64,000 nucleotides of DNA from Roseiarcus sp963783175 (GTDB lineage: Bacteria > Pseudomonadota > Alphaproteobacteria > Rhizobiales > Beijerinckiaceae). The DNA is taken from positions 124,001-188,000 of the forward strand of contig CAWANG010000036.1 in assembly GCA_963783175.1 (NCBI GenBank), read 5' to 3'. The notes below the pieces were generated by a model that had not been told where the DNA came from, did not search any database, and saw only the letters and a list, made by a program, of their open reading frames with translations. The position numbers were made by a program, and so were the translations under genes. Positions 18,272 through 28,900 of this stretch are shown here, in pieces (position 1 is the stretch's first letter; each line of letters opens with the position of its first letter).

Positions 18272-18637
18272 TCAGGACGAGCCGGGCGTCACACTCTTCT
18301 GGATGATGGCGCTGAGCTCCTTGGCCTGATTCTGCAACGCGGCGAGCTGGGCCTTCATGTATTCGCTCTGAAGCGCCAGGGCTTCCTGAGGATCCTTCGC
18401 CTTGACCAGCTTATGAGCAAGGTCGAACGCGGCGTTCACGTTCTGCTCGGTATAGGCCAGGACGTGCGCGCTGACCGATTTCGCGCCACTTTGCGACGTG
18501 TTGGTCGCATCGCCAGCCGCGCCCGTCGCCCGCTGGGCTACGGCAAGGAAGCCCTCGAACGCCTTGCGCGCCTGTTCGACGCTGCGCTCGGCGAAGTCGC
18601 GCAACTCATTTGGAATCTCAAACGGCGAATTGGACAT
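18272..18637 (-). CDS. Phasin family protein (short)
   Basis: A 121-residue helical protein with the phasin pattern IPNELRDFAERSVEQARKAFEGF at the N-terminus and AALQSEYMKAQLAALQNQAKE near the C-terminus. First gene of the two-gene phasin operon; AAAGGGAAG precedes the ATG. A good sigma-70 promoter lies 50-80 bases upstream, overlapped by a palindrome like those bound by the PHA regulator PhaR. The duplication of the gene suggests granule-size control by two phasins; this is inference. Confidence 0.88.
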   Translation of the reverse strand: MSNSPFEIPNELRDFAERSVEQARKAFEGFLAVAQRATGAAGDATNTSQSGAKSVSAHVLAYTEQNVNAAFDLAHKLVKAKDPQEALALQSEYMKAQLAALQNQAKELSAIIQKSVTPGSS

Positions 18638-18687
18638 TTTCTTCCCTTTCGGCTCCGACAGCGAATCGGCGCCCGCTGTTTGCGGAT

Positions 18688-18716
18688 CCTATACCGAGCT
18701 TTTTGCTGCAGTGCAA
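18688..18716 (-). promoter_or_regulatory. Sigma-70-type promoter of the phasin operon with overlapping TTGC-N6-GCAA operator
   Basis: Reading the minus strand, TTGCAC (18716-18711) and TATAGG (18693-18688) are separated by 17 bases, giving a transcript start about 44 bases before the phasin ATG. The palindrome TTGC-TGCAGT-GCAA (18703-18716) covers the -35 box. PhaR repressors of related bacteria bind TGC-rich palindromes upstream of phaP, and release them when PHA accumulates. Assignment to PhaR is inferred. Confidence 0.65.
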
Positions 18717-18886
18717 CAAATTTTGCGCCGCACCCAAAAATTTTAACCTTGTCCCTAGTGATCGGCGTCGGCGCCGTGGTGAAATCGCCCCGATGGCGTT
18801 AAGCTTTCGCTAAGGATAAGGCCCGAGTCGTCGGCCCGAACGGCCGCCGCCCGCGCCCATCGCAGCGTCATTCACGAGCGCCGACT

Positions 18887-19959
18887 TTGACCTACTCGCC
18901 GTCGCCGTCCGCCCCTGAGCCCGCGGTCCAGTCGCATGAGGGAGCCGCGGCCTTCGACCTGCGGCTTGCGCCGACGGAGTGGCTCAGTGACAACGCGCGA
19001 TTGGCGATCGCAAGCCCGCCGGCGCGCATCGTCGATGCGAGCCCTGCGCTGCTCGCCTTGTTCGGGGTCGACGACACCGACGCCCTCGAGGCCCGGCTCG
19101 TCCGGGGCGAGGGGCCGAGCGCGCGTCGCTTGCGCCATCTGGCGGCGACGTTGCCGATCGGCCGGCCGCCACGGCTCGAAGGCATGCGTTTCGTCATCGA
19201 ACGGCGGCCGACGAGCGTCAATTTGCGCTGCGTCCGTGTCCTAGCGCCAGCGGGCACGACTTTGCTTTTGGCGTCGATTCCGGCCCTGGGCGCCGCGACT
19301 GCCGAGCCGCCTCCGCCCGCGGGCGGCCGCGACGCTCTGCCGCCTGAGGAACCCCCGGAGCCGGTTTTGAGCGGACCCCGCCGCCGAATTCTCGCTTCCT
19401 TTGGACCCTTGACGAAGGGGGCCGTTTTGGCGCGGCGCATCCCATCCTTGCCGCGGCGGTCGGCGCCAACGCGCCCCACCGTGGCGAGTCGGTCGAGGTC
19501 CTGCTCCGCCGCGCCGAACTCGACTGTGGCGACAAGCTCATCCGTGCCCTTGCCGGTCGGCAAACCTTCTCCGGGATCGCCGTCGGCTGGCCGCTCCCAG
19601 GCTTGGATCGGCGCCGGCTGGTCACGCTTTCGGCGGCGCCGCTATTCGACCACGACCGAGAATTTTTGGGCTATCGCGGTTTTGGCGTGCTGGGCCAGGA
19701 GATCGACGTCGCTGCTTCGAACCAAGCAGAGGCGGCGCCGGCGCCCGCGAAGGACGATCAACCCCCGGAGGCGGCGATCGAACCTGCCGGCGCCCTGGGC
19801 GCCGACGAGCCTCAAGGCAAAGCCCAAGATCCTGATGGCGGCGCGGAACCGTTGGATTTCGCCGCTCCGGAGGATGCTCCCGAAGCGGCATCCCTCGATG
19901 CGGATGGAAGCGAATCCGCGCCGGCGCTGCCCGAGGCGGGCGAGACGACGCTCCGCTAG
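18887..19959 (+). pseudogene. PAS sensor histidine kinase, N-terminal part (frameshifted twice)
   Basis: Frame 1 starts at TTG 18887 (MTYSPSPSAPEPAVQ) and codes for a PAS-like region (NARLAIASPPARIVDASPALLALFGVDD). Near 19388-19398 the homologous reading moves to another frame (RFLWTLDEGGRFGAAHPILA...LVTLSAAPLFDHDREFLGYRGFG), which is a second PAS-like domain. That frame stops at 19959, and the reading moves again, near 19945, into the frame of the kinase part. Each shift fits loss of one base. With both repaired the whole gene would code for about 975 residues, like the long PAS kinases of the PleC/DivJ/PdhS type in Hyphomicrobiales. The linker is acidic and Ala/Pro-rich. Confidence 0.65.
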
Positions 19960-21821
19960 CGGACCCTTGGCAGGCGGGGCCCACGGAGCGCGCATCGGCA
20001 GGCGAGGCCGAGGCACCGCTGGCTGAGCGCACGGCGGCGATTTACGTCCTCCGCCAGGCGGCGCTTCCCTCGGCGTCGAACATCGTTCCCATCCGCCCCG
20101 GCGCGCTCGACGCGCTGAGCCCCCGCGAGCTGCCGCATGGGTTCCCCGCCGACAGCGTCGAGCTCACCCGGAGCGAGCGCGACGCCTTCCGCGAGATCGC
20201 GCGCGCGCTCGTCGGGCGGACGCCGGCTTCGCGCGACGAGAGCCCGGGCGAACGGGCGGAGTTGACGATCGTCGCGCTTGGCGAGCCGTCGGCAGGGCGG
20301 GAAGGCGAGCCGGCCTTGGCCGGCCGCGCCGACGGCGAGGAGGTTCGGGGCAACGCCGGCGCCGTTCTCGACCGCCTGCCGATCGGGGTTCTGGTCGCCC
20401 GCGACGCGCGCCCGCTCTACGCCAACCGGACGCTCCTCGACCTCATCGGCTACGGCGACTTCGCGGACTTCGAAGCGGCGAACGGGCTTGCCGCGATGTT
20501 CCGCGATCGCGACCCGCAAGCGATACCGGCCGAGGATGCAGGCTCGGTCGCTATCGTCAGGGCGGACGGTCAGATTCTGTTCGTCGACGGGCGCGCCCAA
20601 GCGATCGCATGGGACGGCGCGCCGGCGACGCTGATCGCGCTGCGTCGCTCGCCGGAAGGGGAACTGCAGGCCAGATTGCGCGCGGCCGAACGCGAGGCGC
20701 CGATGCGCAACGGTTCGGCCAGCGATCTTCAGGCGATGCTCGACCGGGCGACCGACGGCGCAGTTACCCTCGATGCCGCCGGCCGCATCCTGTCGCTGAA
20801 CGAGCCGGCCGAGCGGCTGTTCGGCTATCGCCAGGACGAGATCGCGGGCGAGAGCGTCCTGATGCTGCTCGCGCCGCAGAGCCACCCCGAGACAACCGCG
20901 AGGCTCGAGGCCTTAAGCCGCGCCGGCGAGGCCGAAGCGCGCTTTCTGCCGCTGCAGGCAGTCGGGCGCGATCGCGGCGGCGGTTCGATTCCACTGGCGC
21001 TGACGCTGGCGCGGATCGGTCCGAGCGAAGCCCCGCACTTTTGCGCGCTTGCGCGCGATCTCACCCGCGAGCGCGAGGCCGAGCGGCGCCTCATCGCCGC
21101 GCGCGACACCGCCCTCGCCGCGAGCGCCGCCAAGACCGACTTTCTCGCACAGGTTAGCCACGAAATCCGCACGCCGTTGCACGCCATCCTCGGCTTCTCC
21201 GAAGTGATGATGGAGGAGCGCTTCGGCCCGGTCGGTAACGAGCGCTACAAGGACTATCTCAAGGATATCCACGCCTCCGGCAGCCACGTGACGAGTCTCG
21301 CCGACGACCTGCTCGATCTGAGCAAGATCGAGGCGGGCAAGCTCGAACTCGCCTTCGCCGCCGTCGACGCCAACAGCGTCATCCGCGAGTGCGTGTCGCT
21401 GATGCAGCCGCAGGCGGCGCGCGAGCGGGTCATCATGCGCGTCTCGCTCCACGATCGCCTGCCGCGGGTGATGGTCGACGAGCGCTCGCTCAAACAGATC
21501 ATGCTGAACCTGATGTCGAACGCGGTGAAGTTCAACGAGCCGGGCGGGCAGGTGATCGTCTCGACCGCCCTCGACGCCGCCGGGCAGGCGGTGATCCGGG
21601 TGCGCGACACCGGCGTCGGCATGAGCGAAAACGAAGTCGGCCTCGCGCTCGCGCCGTTCGGCCAGGTCGGCAAGGCCGGGGCGAAGGGCGGAGCCGGCCT
21701 CGGCCTGCCGCTGACCAAGGCGCTGGTCGAGGCCAACAAGGCCGAGTTCTCGATCAAGAGCCGCCGCGAGCAGGGCACGCTGATCGAGATTGCGTTCCCC
21801 AACGTTCAGGCGGCGCAGTAG
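19956..21821 (+). CDS. PAS sensor histidine kinase, kinase part
   Basis: Continuous frame from about 19956 (LADPWQAGPTERASAG) to 21821. It has two PAS domains (GVLVARDARPLYANRTLLDLIGY; AVTLDAAGRILSLNEPAERLFGYRQDEI), then a HisKA domain with the phospho-acceptor motif VSHEIRTPLHAILGFSEVM and an ATPase domain with N box NLMSNAVKF, G1 DTGVGM and G2 GAGLGLPL. It phosphorylates an unknown response regulator; none lies beside it. Cytoplasmic, no membrane segment. If the upstream frameshifts are real, only a downstream start such as TTG 20262 could give a shortened kinase. Family placement near the cell-cycle kinases PleC/DivJ/PdhS is tentative. Confidence 0.8.
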   Translation, partial: LADPWQAGPTERASAGEAEAPLAERTAAIYVLRQAALPSASNIVPIRPGALDALSPRELPHGFPADSVELTRSERDAFREIARALVGRTPASRDESPGERAELTIVALGEPSAGREGEPALAGRADGEEVRGNAGAVLDRLPIGVLVARDARPLYANRTLLDLIGYGDFADFEAANGLAAMFRDRDPQAIPAEDAGSVAIVRADGQILFVDGRAQAIAWDGAPATLIALRRSPEGELQARLRAAEREAPMRNGSASDLQAMLDRATDGAVTLDAAGRILSLNEPAERLFGYRQDEIAGESVLMLLAPQSHPETTARLEALSRAGEAEARFLPLQAVGRDRGGGSIPLALTLARIGPSEAPHFCALARDLTREREAERRLIAARDTALAASAAKTDFLAQVSHEIRTPLHAILGFSEVMMEERFGPVGNERYKDYLKDIHASGSHVTSLADDLLDLSKIEAGKLELAFAAVDANSVIRECVSLMQPQAARERVIMRVSLHDRLPRVMVDERSLKQIMLNLMSNAVKFNEPGGQVIVSTALDAAGQAVIRVRDTGVGMSENEVGLALAPFGQVGKAGAKGGAGLGLPLTKALVEANKAEFSIKSRREQGTLIEIAFPNVQAAQ

Positions 21822-21891
21822 CAAGCGGCAACAGTCAGCACGAGGTCGAGGGTTCGACTCGGCGGCCAAATCGTTCCAAACCAGACCAAGC

Positions 21892-21927
21892 AAAACCAAG
21901 CAAAAATGCTTGGATTTGCTTGGTTTT
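21892..21927 (+). terminator. AT-rich hairpin after the histidine kinase gene
   Basis: A perfect 13-bp inverted repeat, AAAACCAAGCAAA and TTTGCTTGGTTTT, with a 10-base loop. A competing 7-bp hairpin (CCAAGCA/TGCTTGG) sits inside. It lies 70 bases after the kinase stop and ends in TTTTATT, so it could end transcription. It shares the AAGCAAAA word with intergenic repeats at 55.1 and 63.2 kb. Confidence 0.55.
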
Positions 21928-22104
21928 ATTCGTCCGATTCGGGGCTTTTCAATGGGCTACGGCGAAAAAAATAAAAAAACCTCCCCCTTTCACTTCACCG
22001 CCGGGCGACTGGCGAGGCGCGGGTTCGATCCGGCGAATGGGAAAGGCATAGCATGGATTCTGGTTTTCGAAAACGATTTGTTCGACAGAATTTGCAAGGG
22101 CCGG

Positions 22105-23046
22105 TTACTGCGTTTTGCCTCCCAGGATTCTGCTGGCGTCTGACAGTCGGGCCCTCAACCGGGGCGCAGCGAAATCGAGCAGCATCCGCGCCTTCAGCGG
22201 CGTCAGTTGGCCGGCGTGGATGAGGCTGACCGACGCCGGGTGAGGCTCGTAGTTGGCGAGCACGATCTCAACTCTTCCGCCCGAAACCGCTTCGGCGACT
22301 TGATAGGAGAGGACGCGGGTGACGCCCAGGCCCGCAACCGCCGCGTCGATCGCCGCCTCCGCGGTATTGACGGAAAGACGCGAGCGCACCGGGACGCGGA
22401 ACTCGCGCCTCGACCTCGAGTCCGCAAAGATCCAATGTTCTGACGAGGAAAACTGGTCAAAGGTAACCGCCGTCAATGCGCGCAGGTCCTCCGGCCGTTT
22501 CGGAACGCCGTGAGCGGCAAAGTATTCAGGACTGCCGCATACGACCCGGCGCACGGCGCCGAGTTTCGTCCCCGCCAACGCACTGTCGGCCAGAGCGCCG
22601 ATCCGCACGGCCATATCGACATGGTCGTCGATGAGGTGGAGGTTGCGGTCGGATAGGACCAACCGGACGTTGATCTCGGGCCATCGGGTCAGAAAGTCGG
22701 TCAGGACCGGAAGGACATGCAACCGGCCAAAAACGAGCGGCGCGGTGATGACGAGATCACCCCTGGGCGCGGCGTAGGCGCCCGACGCCGCCCGCTCGGC
22801 CTCGCCCAGTTCGTCGAGGATGCGCTTGCTGGCGGCGAGGTAGGCTGCCCCCGCCTCGGTGAGAGCAAGCGCGCGCGTCGAGCGGGTCAGGAGCCGCGCA
22901 TTCAGGCGTTGTTCGAGCTCGGAAATCTTGCGGCTGACCGTCGGCAGCGGCACGCCGAGCTTCCGGCCCGCAGCCGAAAAGCTGCCGCATTCCACGACGG
23001 AGACCAGAAGGGACATCGAGTTCGAATCGGTCCATCGTTCTTTCAT
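22105..23046 (-). CDS. LysR family transcriptional regulator
   Basis: A 313-residue regulator. The N-terminal winged helix (SLLVSVVECGSFSAAGRKLGVPLPTVSRKISELEQRL) binds DNA; the rest is the effector-binding domain of the AaeR/DmlR-like subgroup (LTEAGAAYLAASKRILDELGEAE). It is divergent from the PNPOx-like and DUF1348 genes, which it probably controls. Effector unknown. ATG at 23046. The 131 bases before the chosen start of the divergent gene hold an AATAAT...ATTATT palindrome that may be the operator. Confidence 0.93.
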   Translation of the reverse strand: MKERWTDSNSMSLLVSVVECGSFSAAGRKLGVPLPTVSRKISELEQRLNARLLTRSTRALALTEAGAAYLAASKRILDELGEAERAASGAYAAPRGDLVITAPLVFGRLHVLPVLTDFLTRWPEINVRLVLSDRNLHLIDDHVDMAVRIGALADSALAGTKLGAVRRVVCGSPEYFAAHGVPKRPEDLRALTAVTFDQFSSSEHWIFADSRSRREFRVPVRSRLSVNTAEAAIDAAVAGLGVTRVLSYQVAEAVSGGRVEIVLANYEPHPASVSLIHAGQLTPLKARMLLDFAAPRLRARLSDASRILGGKTQ

Positions 23047-23053
23047 AATTCGA

Positions 23054-23083
23054 AATAATGATTCCCAAGAATAGCAGATTATT
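23054..23083. promoter_or_regulatory. Possible LysR operator in the divergent promoter region
   Basis: AATAAT (23054-23059) and ATTATT (23078-23083) are inverted, with an inner pair ATTC-CCAA-GAAT (23061-23072). AT-rich and placed directly upstream of the LysR gene, as LysR autoregulatory sites usually are. Weak evidence; no footprint motif is certain. Confidence 0.3.
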
Positions 23084-23177
23084 AGAATTCCTGGAATGGT
23101 CTATGCACATCACGGGGCACCGGCATCGCCCGAAGCGCCGCGCCGGCCCTTATTCCTCCGAGTGGAGCGCCCGCGCC

Positions 23178-23804
23178 ATGCTTTATGGATTTCTTGACAT
23201 CGCCGCTACGACCGGGGTTCGCGCCGCGCAAGACGTCAACGGCAGCGGCGACTACTGGGCCGCCTTCAAGGGCGACCGCCCGTCCGATCGTTTCACCGAA
23301 GCGGAAATCGCGTTCATCGCCGGGCGCGACAGCTTCTATATGGCGACAGTGTCCGAGAGCGGCTGGCCCTATGTCCAGCACCGGGGCGGCCCTCCCGGCT
23401 TCATCCGCATCCTCGACGATCGAACGCTGGCTATCGCGGACTTTCGCGGCAACCGCCAATATATTAGCACCGGCAACCTCGCATCCGACGACTGCGCCGC
23501 CTTGATCCTGATGGATTATCCGAACCGACGCCGCCTCAAGATTTATGCCCACATCGAGGCAAGGGATCTGGCCGCCGATCCGGAGTTAGCCGCGAAGTTG
23601 ACCCTGCCGGGCTATCGGGCCAAGGTCGAGCGGGGCCTCGTCATCCATCTGGCCGCCTTCGACTGGAATTGCCCGCAGCACATCACGCCGCGGTTCAGCG
23701 AAGCCGAACTCGCCCCCGCGCTCGCGCCATTGCGGGCGCGTCTCCAGGCTCTCGAATCCGAGAACGCGGCGCTGCGTGCCGAGCTGGCCGCAAAGGGAGG
23801 TTGA
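23178..23804 (+). CDS. Pyridoxamine 5'-phosphate oxidase family flavoprotein
   Basis: A 208-residue protein of the split-barrel FMN-binding fold: FIAGRDSFYMATVSESGWPYVQHRGGPPGFIRIL and the FRGNRQYISTGNLASDD block are typical of PNPOx-like proteins that are not true PdxH enzymes. The last 30 residues form a short coiled coil (LRARLQALESENAALRAEL). The ATG at 23178 is preferred; an upstream in-frame ATG at 23058 would add an unrelated leader and overlap the presumed LysR operator. It is followed, 3 bases later, by the DUF1348 gene. Substrate unknown; likely an F420- or FMN-linked detoxifying reductase. Confidence 0.85.
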   Translation: MLYGFLDIAATTGVRAAQDVNGSGDYWAAFKGDRPSDRFTEAEIAFIAGRDSFYMATVSESGWPYVQHRGGPPGFIRILDDRTLAIADFRGNRQYISTGNLASDDCAALILMDYPNRRRLKIYAHIEARDLAADPELAAKLTLPGYRAKVERGLVIHLAAFDWNCPQHITPRFSEAELAPALAPLRARLQALESENAALRAELAAKGG

Positions 23805-23807
23805 CAA

Positions 23808-24281
23808 GTGGATATGACCGACCGTCCGCCGCTGCCGCCGTTCACGCCGGAATCGGCAGTGCAAAAGGTCCGTCTCGCCGAGGATGCCTGGAACAGCCGC
23901 GATGCGGCGCGCGTGTCGCTGGCCTATACGGAGGACAGCAGATGGCGCAATCGCGTCGAGTTCATCGACGGCCGGGACGCCATCCGCGCATTCCTCACGC
24001 GCAAATGGAAGAGGGAGCTCGACTACCGGCTCATCAAGGAGCTGTGGGGGTTTCGCGACAACCGGATGGCGGTGCGTTTCGCCTACGAATCGCATGACGA
24101 CAGCGGCCAGTGGTACCGCTCCTACGGCAACGAACTCTGGGAGTTCGACGAGCACGGCCTCATGCGCAGGCGCTTCGCCAGCATCAACGACCTGCCGATC
24201 GCCGAAACTGACCGCAAGTATTTCTGGCCTGCCGGCCGTCGTCCCGACGAGCATCCCGGGCTGACCGAGTTGGGGCTTTGA
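23808..24281 (+). CDS. DUF1348 (NTF2-like) protein
   Basis: A 157-residue alpha-beta-cone protein of the SnoaL/NTF2 fold, subfamily DUF1348: VRLAEDAWNSRDAARVSLAYTEDSRWRNR, ...AIRAFLTRKWKRELDYRLIKELWGFRDNRMAVRF, ending RKYFWPAGRRPDEHPGL. GTG start with GGGAGG 7 bases upstream, better spaced than ATG 23814. In operon with the PNPOx-like gene, under the divergent LysR regulator. Function unknown; members are small soluble binding or isomerase-like proteins. Confidence 0.9.
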   Translation: MDMTDRPPLPPFTPESAVQKVRLAEDAWNSRDAARVSLAYTEDSRWRNRVEFIDGRDAIRAFLTRKWKRELDYRLIKELWGFRDNRMAVRFAYESHDDSGQWYRSYGNELWEFDEHGLMRRRFASINDLPIAETDRKYFWPAGRRPDEHPGLTELGL

Positions 24282-24292
24282 TCGCGCGAGCC

Positions 24293-25539
<1,247 letters not shown>

Positions 25540-25543
<4 letters not shown>

Positions 25544-25938
25544 TGGAGATCCGTCGCCGCGTCCAGCCGGCGCACTATCTCGCCGCGCAATTCGGGAAAG
25601 TCGATCGGCTTGGTGAAGAGGCCCGCCGCGCCGGCCTCGATCGCCTTCCGCCGCGTTTCCGAATCGCCATAGGCGGTGATCATGATCACCGGCACGTCGG
25701 GCCGCGCCTGACGCGCGCGTGGCAAGAGCTCGATGCCGCTCATGCCCGGCATGTTGACGTCGGAAAGGATGAGGATGAGCTTCGCCACCTCCGCCGCGCC
25801 GACGCGTTCCAGCGCCTCCGGCGCGCTCTGGGCGAACTCCAGGTCGAAGCGCGAGGCGCGCAACTCCTTGCGGAATTGCTGGCGGAAGAGTTCGGCGACG
25901 TCCGGTTCGTCGTCGACGACCAGGATCAGCGCGCTCAT
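25540..25938 (-). CDS. Single-domain response regulator
   Basis: A 132-residue stand-alone receiver: VVDDEPDVAELFRQQF, phospho-acceptor Asp60 in LILSDVNMPGMSG, Thr/Ala in MITAYGDSETR, Lys in LFTKPIDF. No output domain, so it acts by protein contact or as a phosphate sink or relay. Overlaps the kinase gene (ATGA) upstream and the cyclase gene downstream by 4 bases each. It resembles the receiver of the next gene, suggesting duplication. Confidence 0.93.
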
Positions 25939-28900
25939 AGCCCCTCTCCCGCTCGCGGCAGGATGATGGTGAATTGCGTGAACGCGCCTACCGCGCTCTG
26001 GACCTCCATCGTCCCGCCATGCTGCTTGACCACGATATCATGGCTTAACGACAGTCCGAGGCCGGTGCCTTCCCCTGCCGGCTTGGTGGTGAAGAACGGA
26101 TTGAACATCTTCGCCCTCACCTCGTCAGCAATGCCGGTCCCGTTGTCGCGAATGGAGATCTCGACGCTTTGCCCCAGATCGCGGGTCGAGGCGGTCAGCG
26201 TGGGTTCGTAAGCTCCGTTCGGCTCGGCCAGTTTGCGGTTGTTCGTCGCGTAGAAGCCGTTCGAAATCAAGTTCAGCAGCACGCGGGTCATTTCCTGTGG
26301 GTAGAGGTCCGCGGCGCCAGCGTTCGGGTCGAGCGATTTGGCGATCGTGACGTTGAAGCCGGGCTTCTCCGCCCGCGCGCCGTGATAGGCGAGATTGAGC
26401 GCTTCTTCCACCATCGCGTTGACGTTGGTCGTCGAGCGCTCGCCCGAGCCCTCGCGCGAATGCAGGAGCATGTTCTTGACGATCGAATCGGCGCGCTTGC
26501 CATGGCTCACGACCTTGTCGAGATTGCCCTCGATGGTTCCGATCAGCTCTTCCGCTTCTTCGCGCCGGGCGTCTTCCAACGGCGCGGTCTTGATCACGTC
26601 GGCCAACTCGCCGACCAGCTCGCGCGACAGCGCTGAGAAATTGTTGACGAAATTGAGCGGGTTCTTGATCTCGTGGGCGATGCCGGCGGTGAGCTGGCCG
26701 AGGGAAGCGAGCTTTTCCGACTGGATGAGGCGATCCTGCGCCTTGCGCAGGTCATCGAGCGAGGCGGCGAGCTCCCTGGTGCGCGCCTGCACCTCGTCGA
26801 ACAGGCGCACATTTTGGAGCGCGATGACCGCCTGATCGGCGAAGGTCTGGACGATCTCGATTTGCCGATCCGTGAATTCTCCCGGCTCGGCGCGCGTCAA
26901 GATGATGGCGCCCTCCACCCCCTCCTTCCTGAGCAACGGCACCCCAAGCAGGGAGCGCACGTTGGTCGCGAGAGCACCCATCGGCACGACATATTCCGGG
27001 TCGGCAAGGCAATCGGGAATGCGCTCGACTTTGCCCGAATGCAGCACGCGGCCCGCAATGGTCGAGCGTCCCGGCGTCGCAGGGTGATCCCTCAGATATT
27101 GGGCGAGCGCGCTCGTATGCTCGGCGCCGATCGGGTCGCGGTAGCGAAAAACATCGCCGTCGCGCACGCAGATCGTGCCCGTCAGGGCGCCGCCGAGCTC
27201 GACGGCGGACGTGACGAGCGTGTTGAAGACCGCTTGCAGATCGAACGCCGAGCGGCTGATCACCTTCAGCACGTCGGACGTCGCGGTCTGCATTTGCAGC
27301 GCCTCGGTGAGGTCGCGCGTGCGCGCCTGCACCTCGTCGAACAGGCGCACGTTCTCGATCGCGATCACCGCCTGATTGGCGAAGGTCGTGACAAGGTCGA
27401 TTTGGCGCGGCGTGAACGGGACAGGCTCCTCGCGTCCGAGCCCAAACGCGCCGATGGGTTCGCCATTTCGCAAGAGCGGCACGCCGAGCATGGACCTCAC
27501 CTTGCCGCGGCGAACTTCGTCCTTTTCCGCGTAGTCCGGATCGTTCCATGCGTCCGTGATCAGGACCGTCCGATTCTCCAGGGCGACGCGTCCGATCAAG
27601 GTCCCCCGGCCGGCCTTGATCTCGGCCATTTGCTCATGCGCGCGGTACGCGGGATCGACGAGCATGTGGCTCGCGGCATATCGGTAGGTGTCGCCGTGAC
27701 GGCGAAATATGACTCCCTGCTTCGCATTGCACAAACGCATGGCGGTCGAGATGAGACTTTCGAGCACTATTTCGAGATCGAAGGCTGAGCGGCTGATCGC
27801 CTTGAGCACGTCGGCGGTCGCCGTCTGCTGCTCCAGCGACTCTTCGAGGTCACGCGTGCGCGCCTGCACTTCATCAAACATGCGTGCGTTCTGGATCGCG
27901 ATCGCCGCCTGGTCGGCGAAGGTCTGAAGCAGCTGCACCTGATGAGCGGCAAACGCGCCGGGCTCCCTGCGAGTGACGCTGATCATTCCGATCGCGGCGC
28001 TCCGGCTCATCAGCGGCGCGAACAGCATGCTGCGATAGCCGCGCAGGCGCGCGAGTTCCCGGTTCAGGAACGGCACGTGATCCGCCTCGGTATCGGCGAA
28101 CTGGATGGTTTCGCCATCGCGGACGAGCAGGAAAGGCGGGAATTCGGTCAGCGGCCGAGGGAATGATGTCTTGAGGATTTCGTCCGCCGTCGGATTTGTC
28201 GGGGTGAACGCCACCAGGTGAATCGCATCGCCAACGAACCTCAGCACCGTGGTCGAGAAGCCACCGAGCAGCCGGTTGGCGCTCGTCGCGATGGCCTCGA
28301 ACACCGGCCGCACGTTGGTCGGTGAACTCGCGATGACCTTCAGGATGTCGGCAGTCGCGGTCTGCCGCTCAAGCGCCTCCTGCGTTTCGTTGAAGAGGCG
28401 AGCGTTCTCGATCGCGATCACCGCCTGATCGGCGAAGGTCTCGACCAGCGCGATCTGGCGCGGCGAGAACGCTTCGACATGGTGCCGCCACAGAGTGAAC
28501 ACGCCAACCGGCGTTCCATCGCGCATCAATGGCACGCCAACAATCGACCGGTACCGCTCGAGCGATCGGCCGCCGTAGGAATATTCCGGATCATTTTCGA
28601 TATCCAGAAAGTGGACGGTGCGCCGTTCCAGCGCTGCCCGCCCGGTCACCGTCGCGCGGCCGGGCGCAATGGGGTGATCATGTACGTAGCTCACGAATTC
28701 GGCGGTGGCCCCGTCAGCCGCCGCTAGCCGCATCATCTCGCCGTCGCGCTGGAAGATCATCCCGGTCCGGGCGCCGCAGAGGCGAACCGCGTTTTCAACC
28801 AGGGTGCGGAACACCGAATCCAGATCGAAGGTTGATCTCGATATCACCTGCAGGACATCAGAGGTCGCCTTCTGATGCTCCAGCGCTTCCTGAGTTTCGT

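Noticed and set aside
20913..21899. Long minus-strand open frame over the histidine kinase gene
   Set aside because: Mirrors the kinase codons, no ribosome site, no family likeness; typical shadow in high-GC DNA.
21845..22035. T-arm-like GGTTCGA words at about 21850 and 22020, suggesting tRNA fragments or an attachment site
   Set aside because: The stems around them do not pair as a T arm and no acceptor stem is present; chance in GC-rich DNA.
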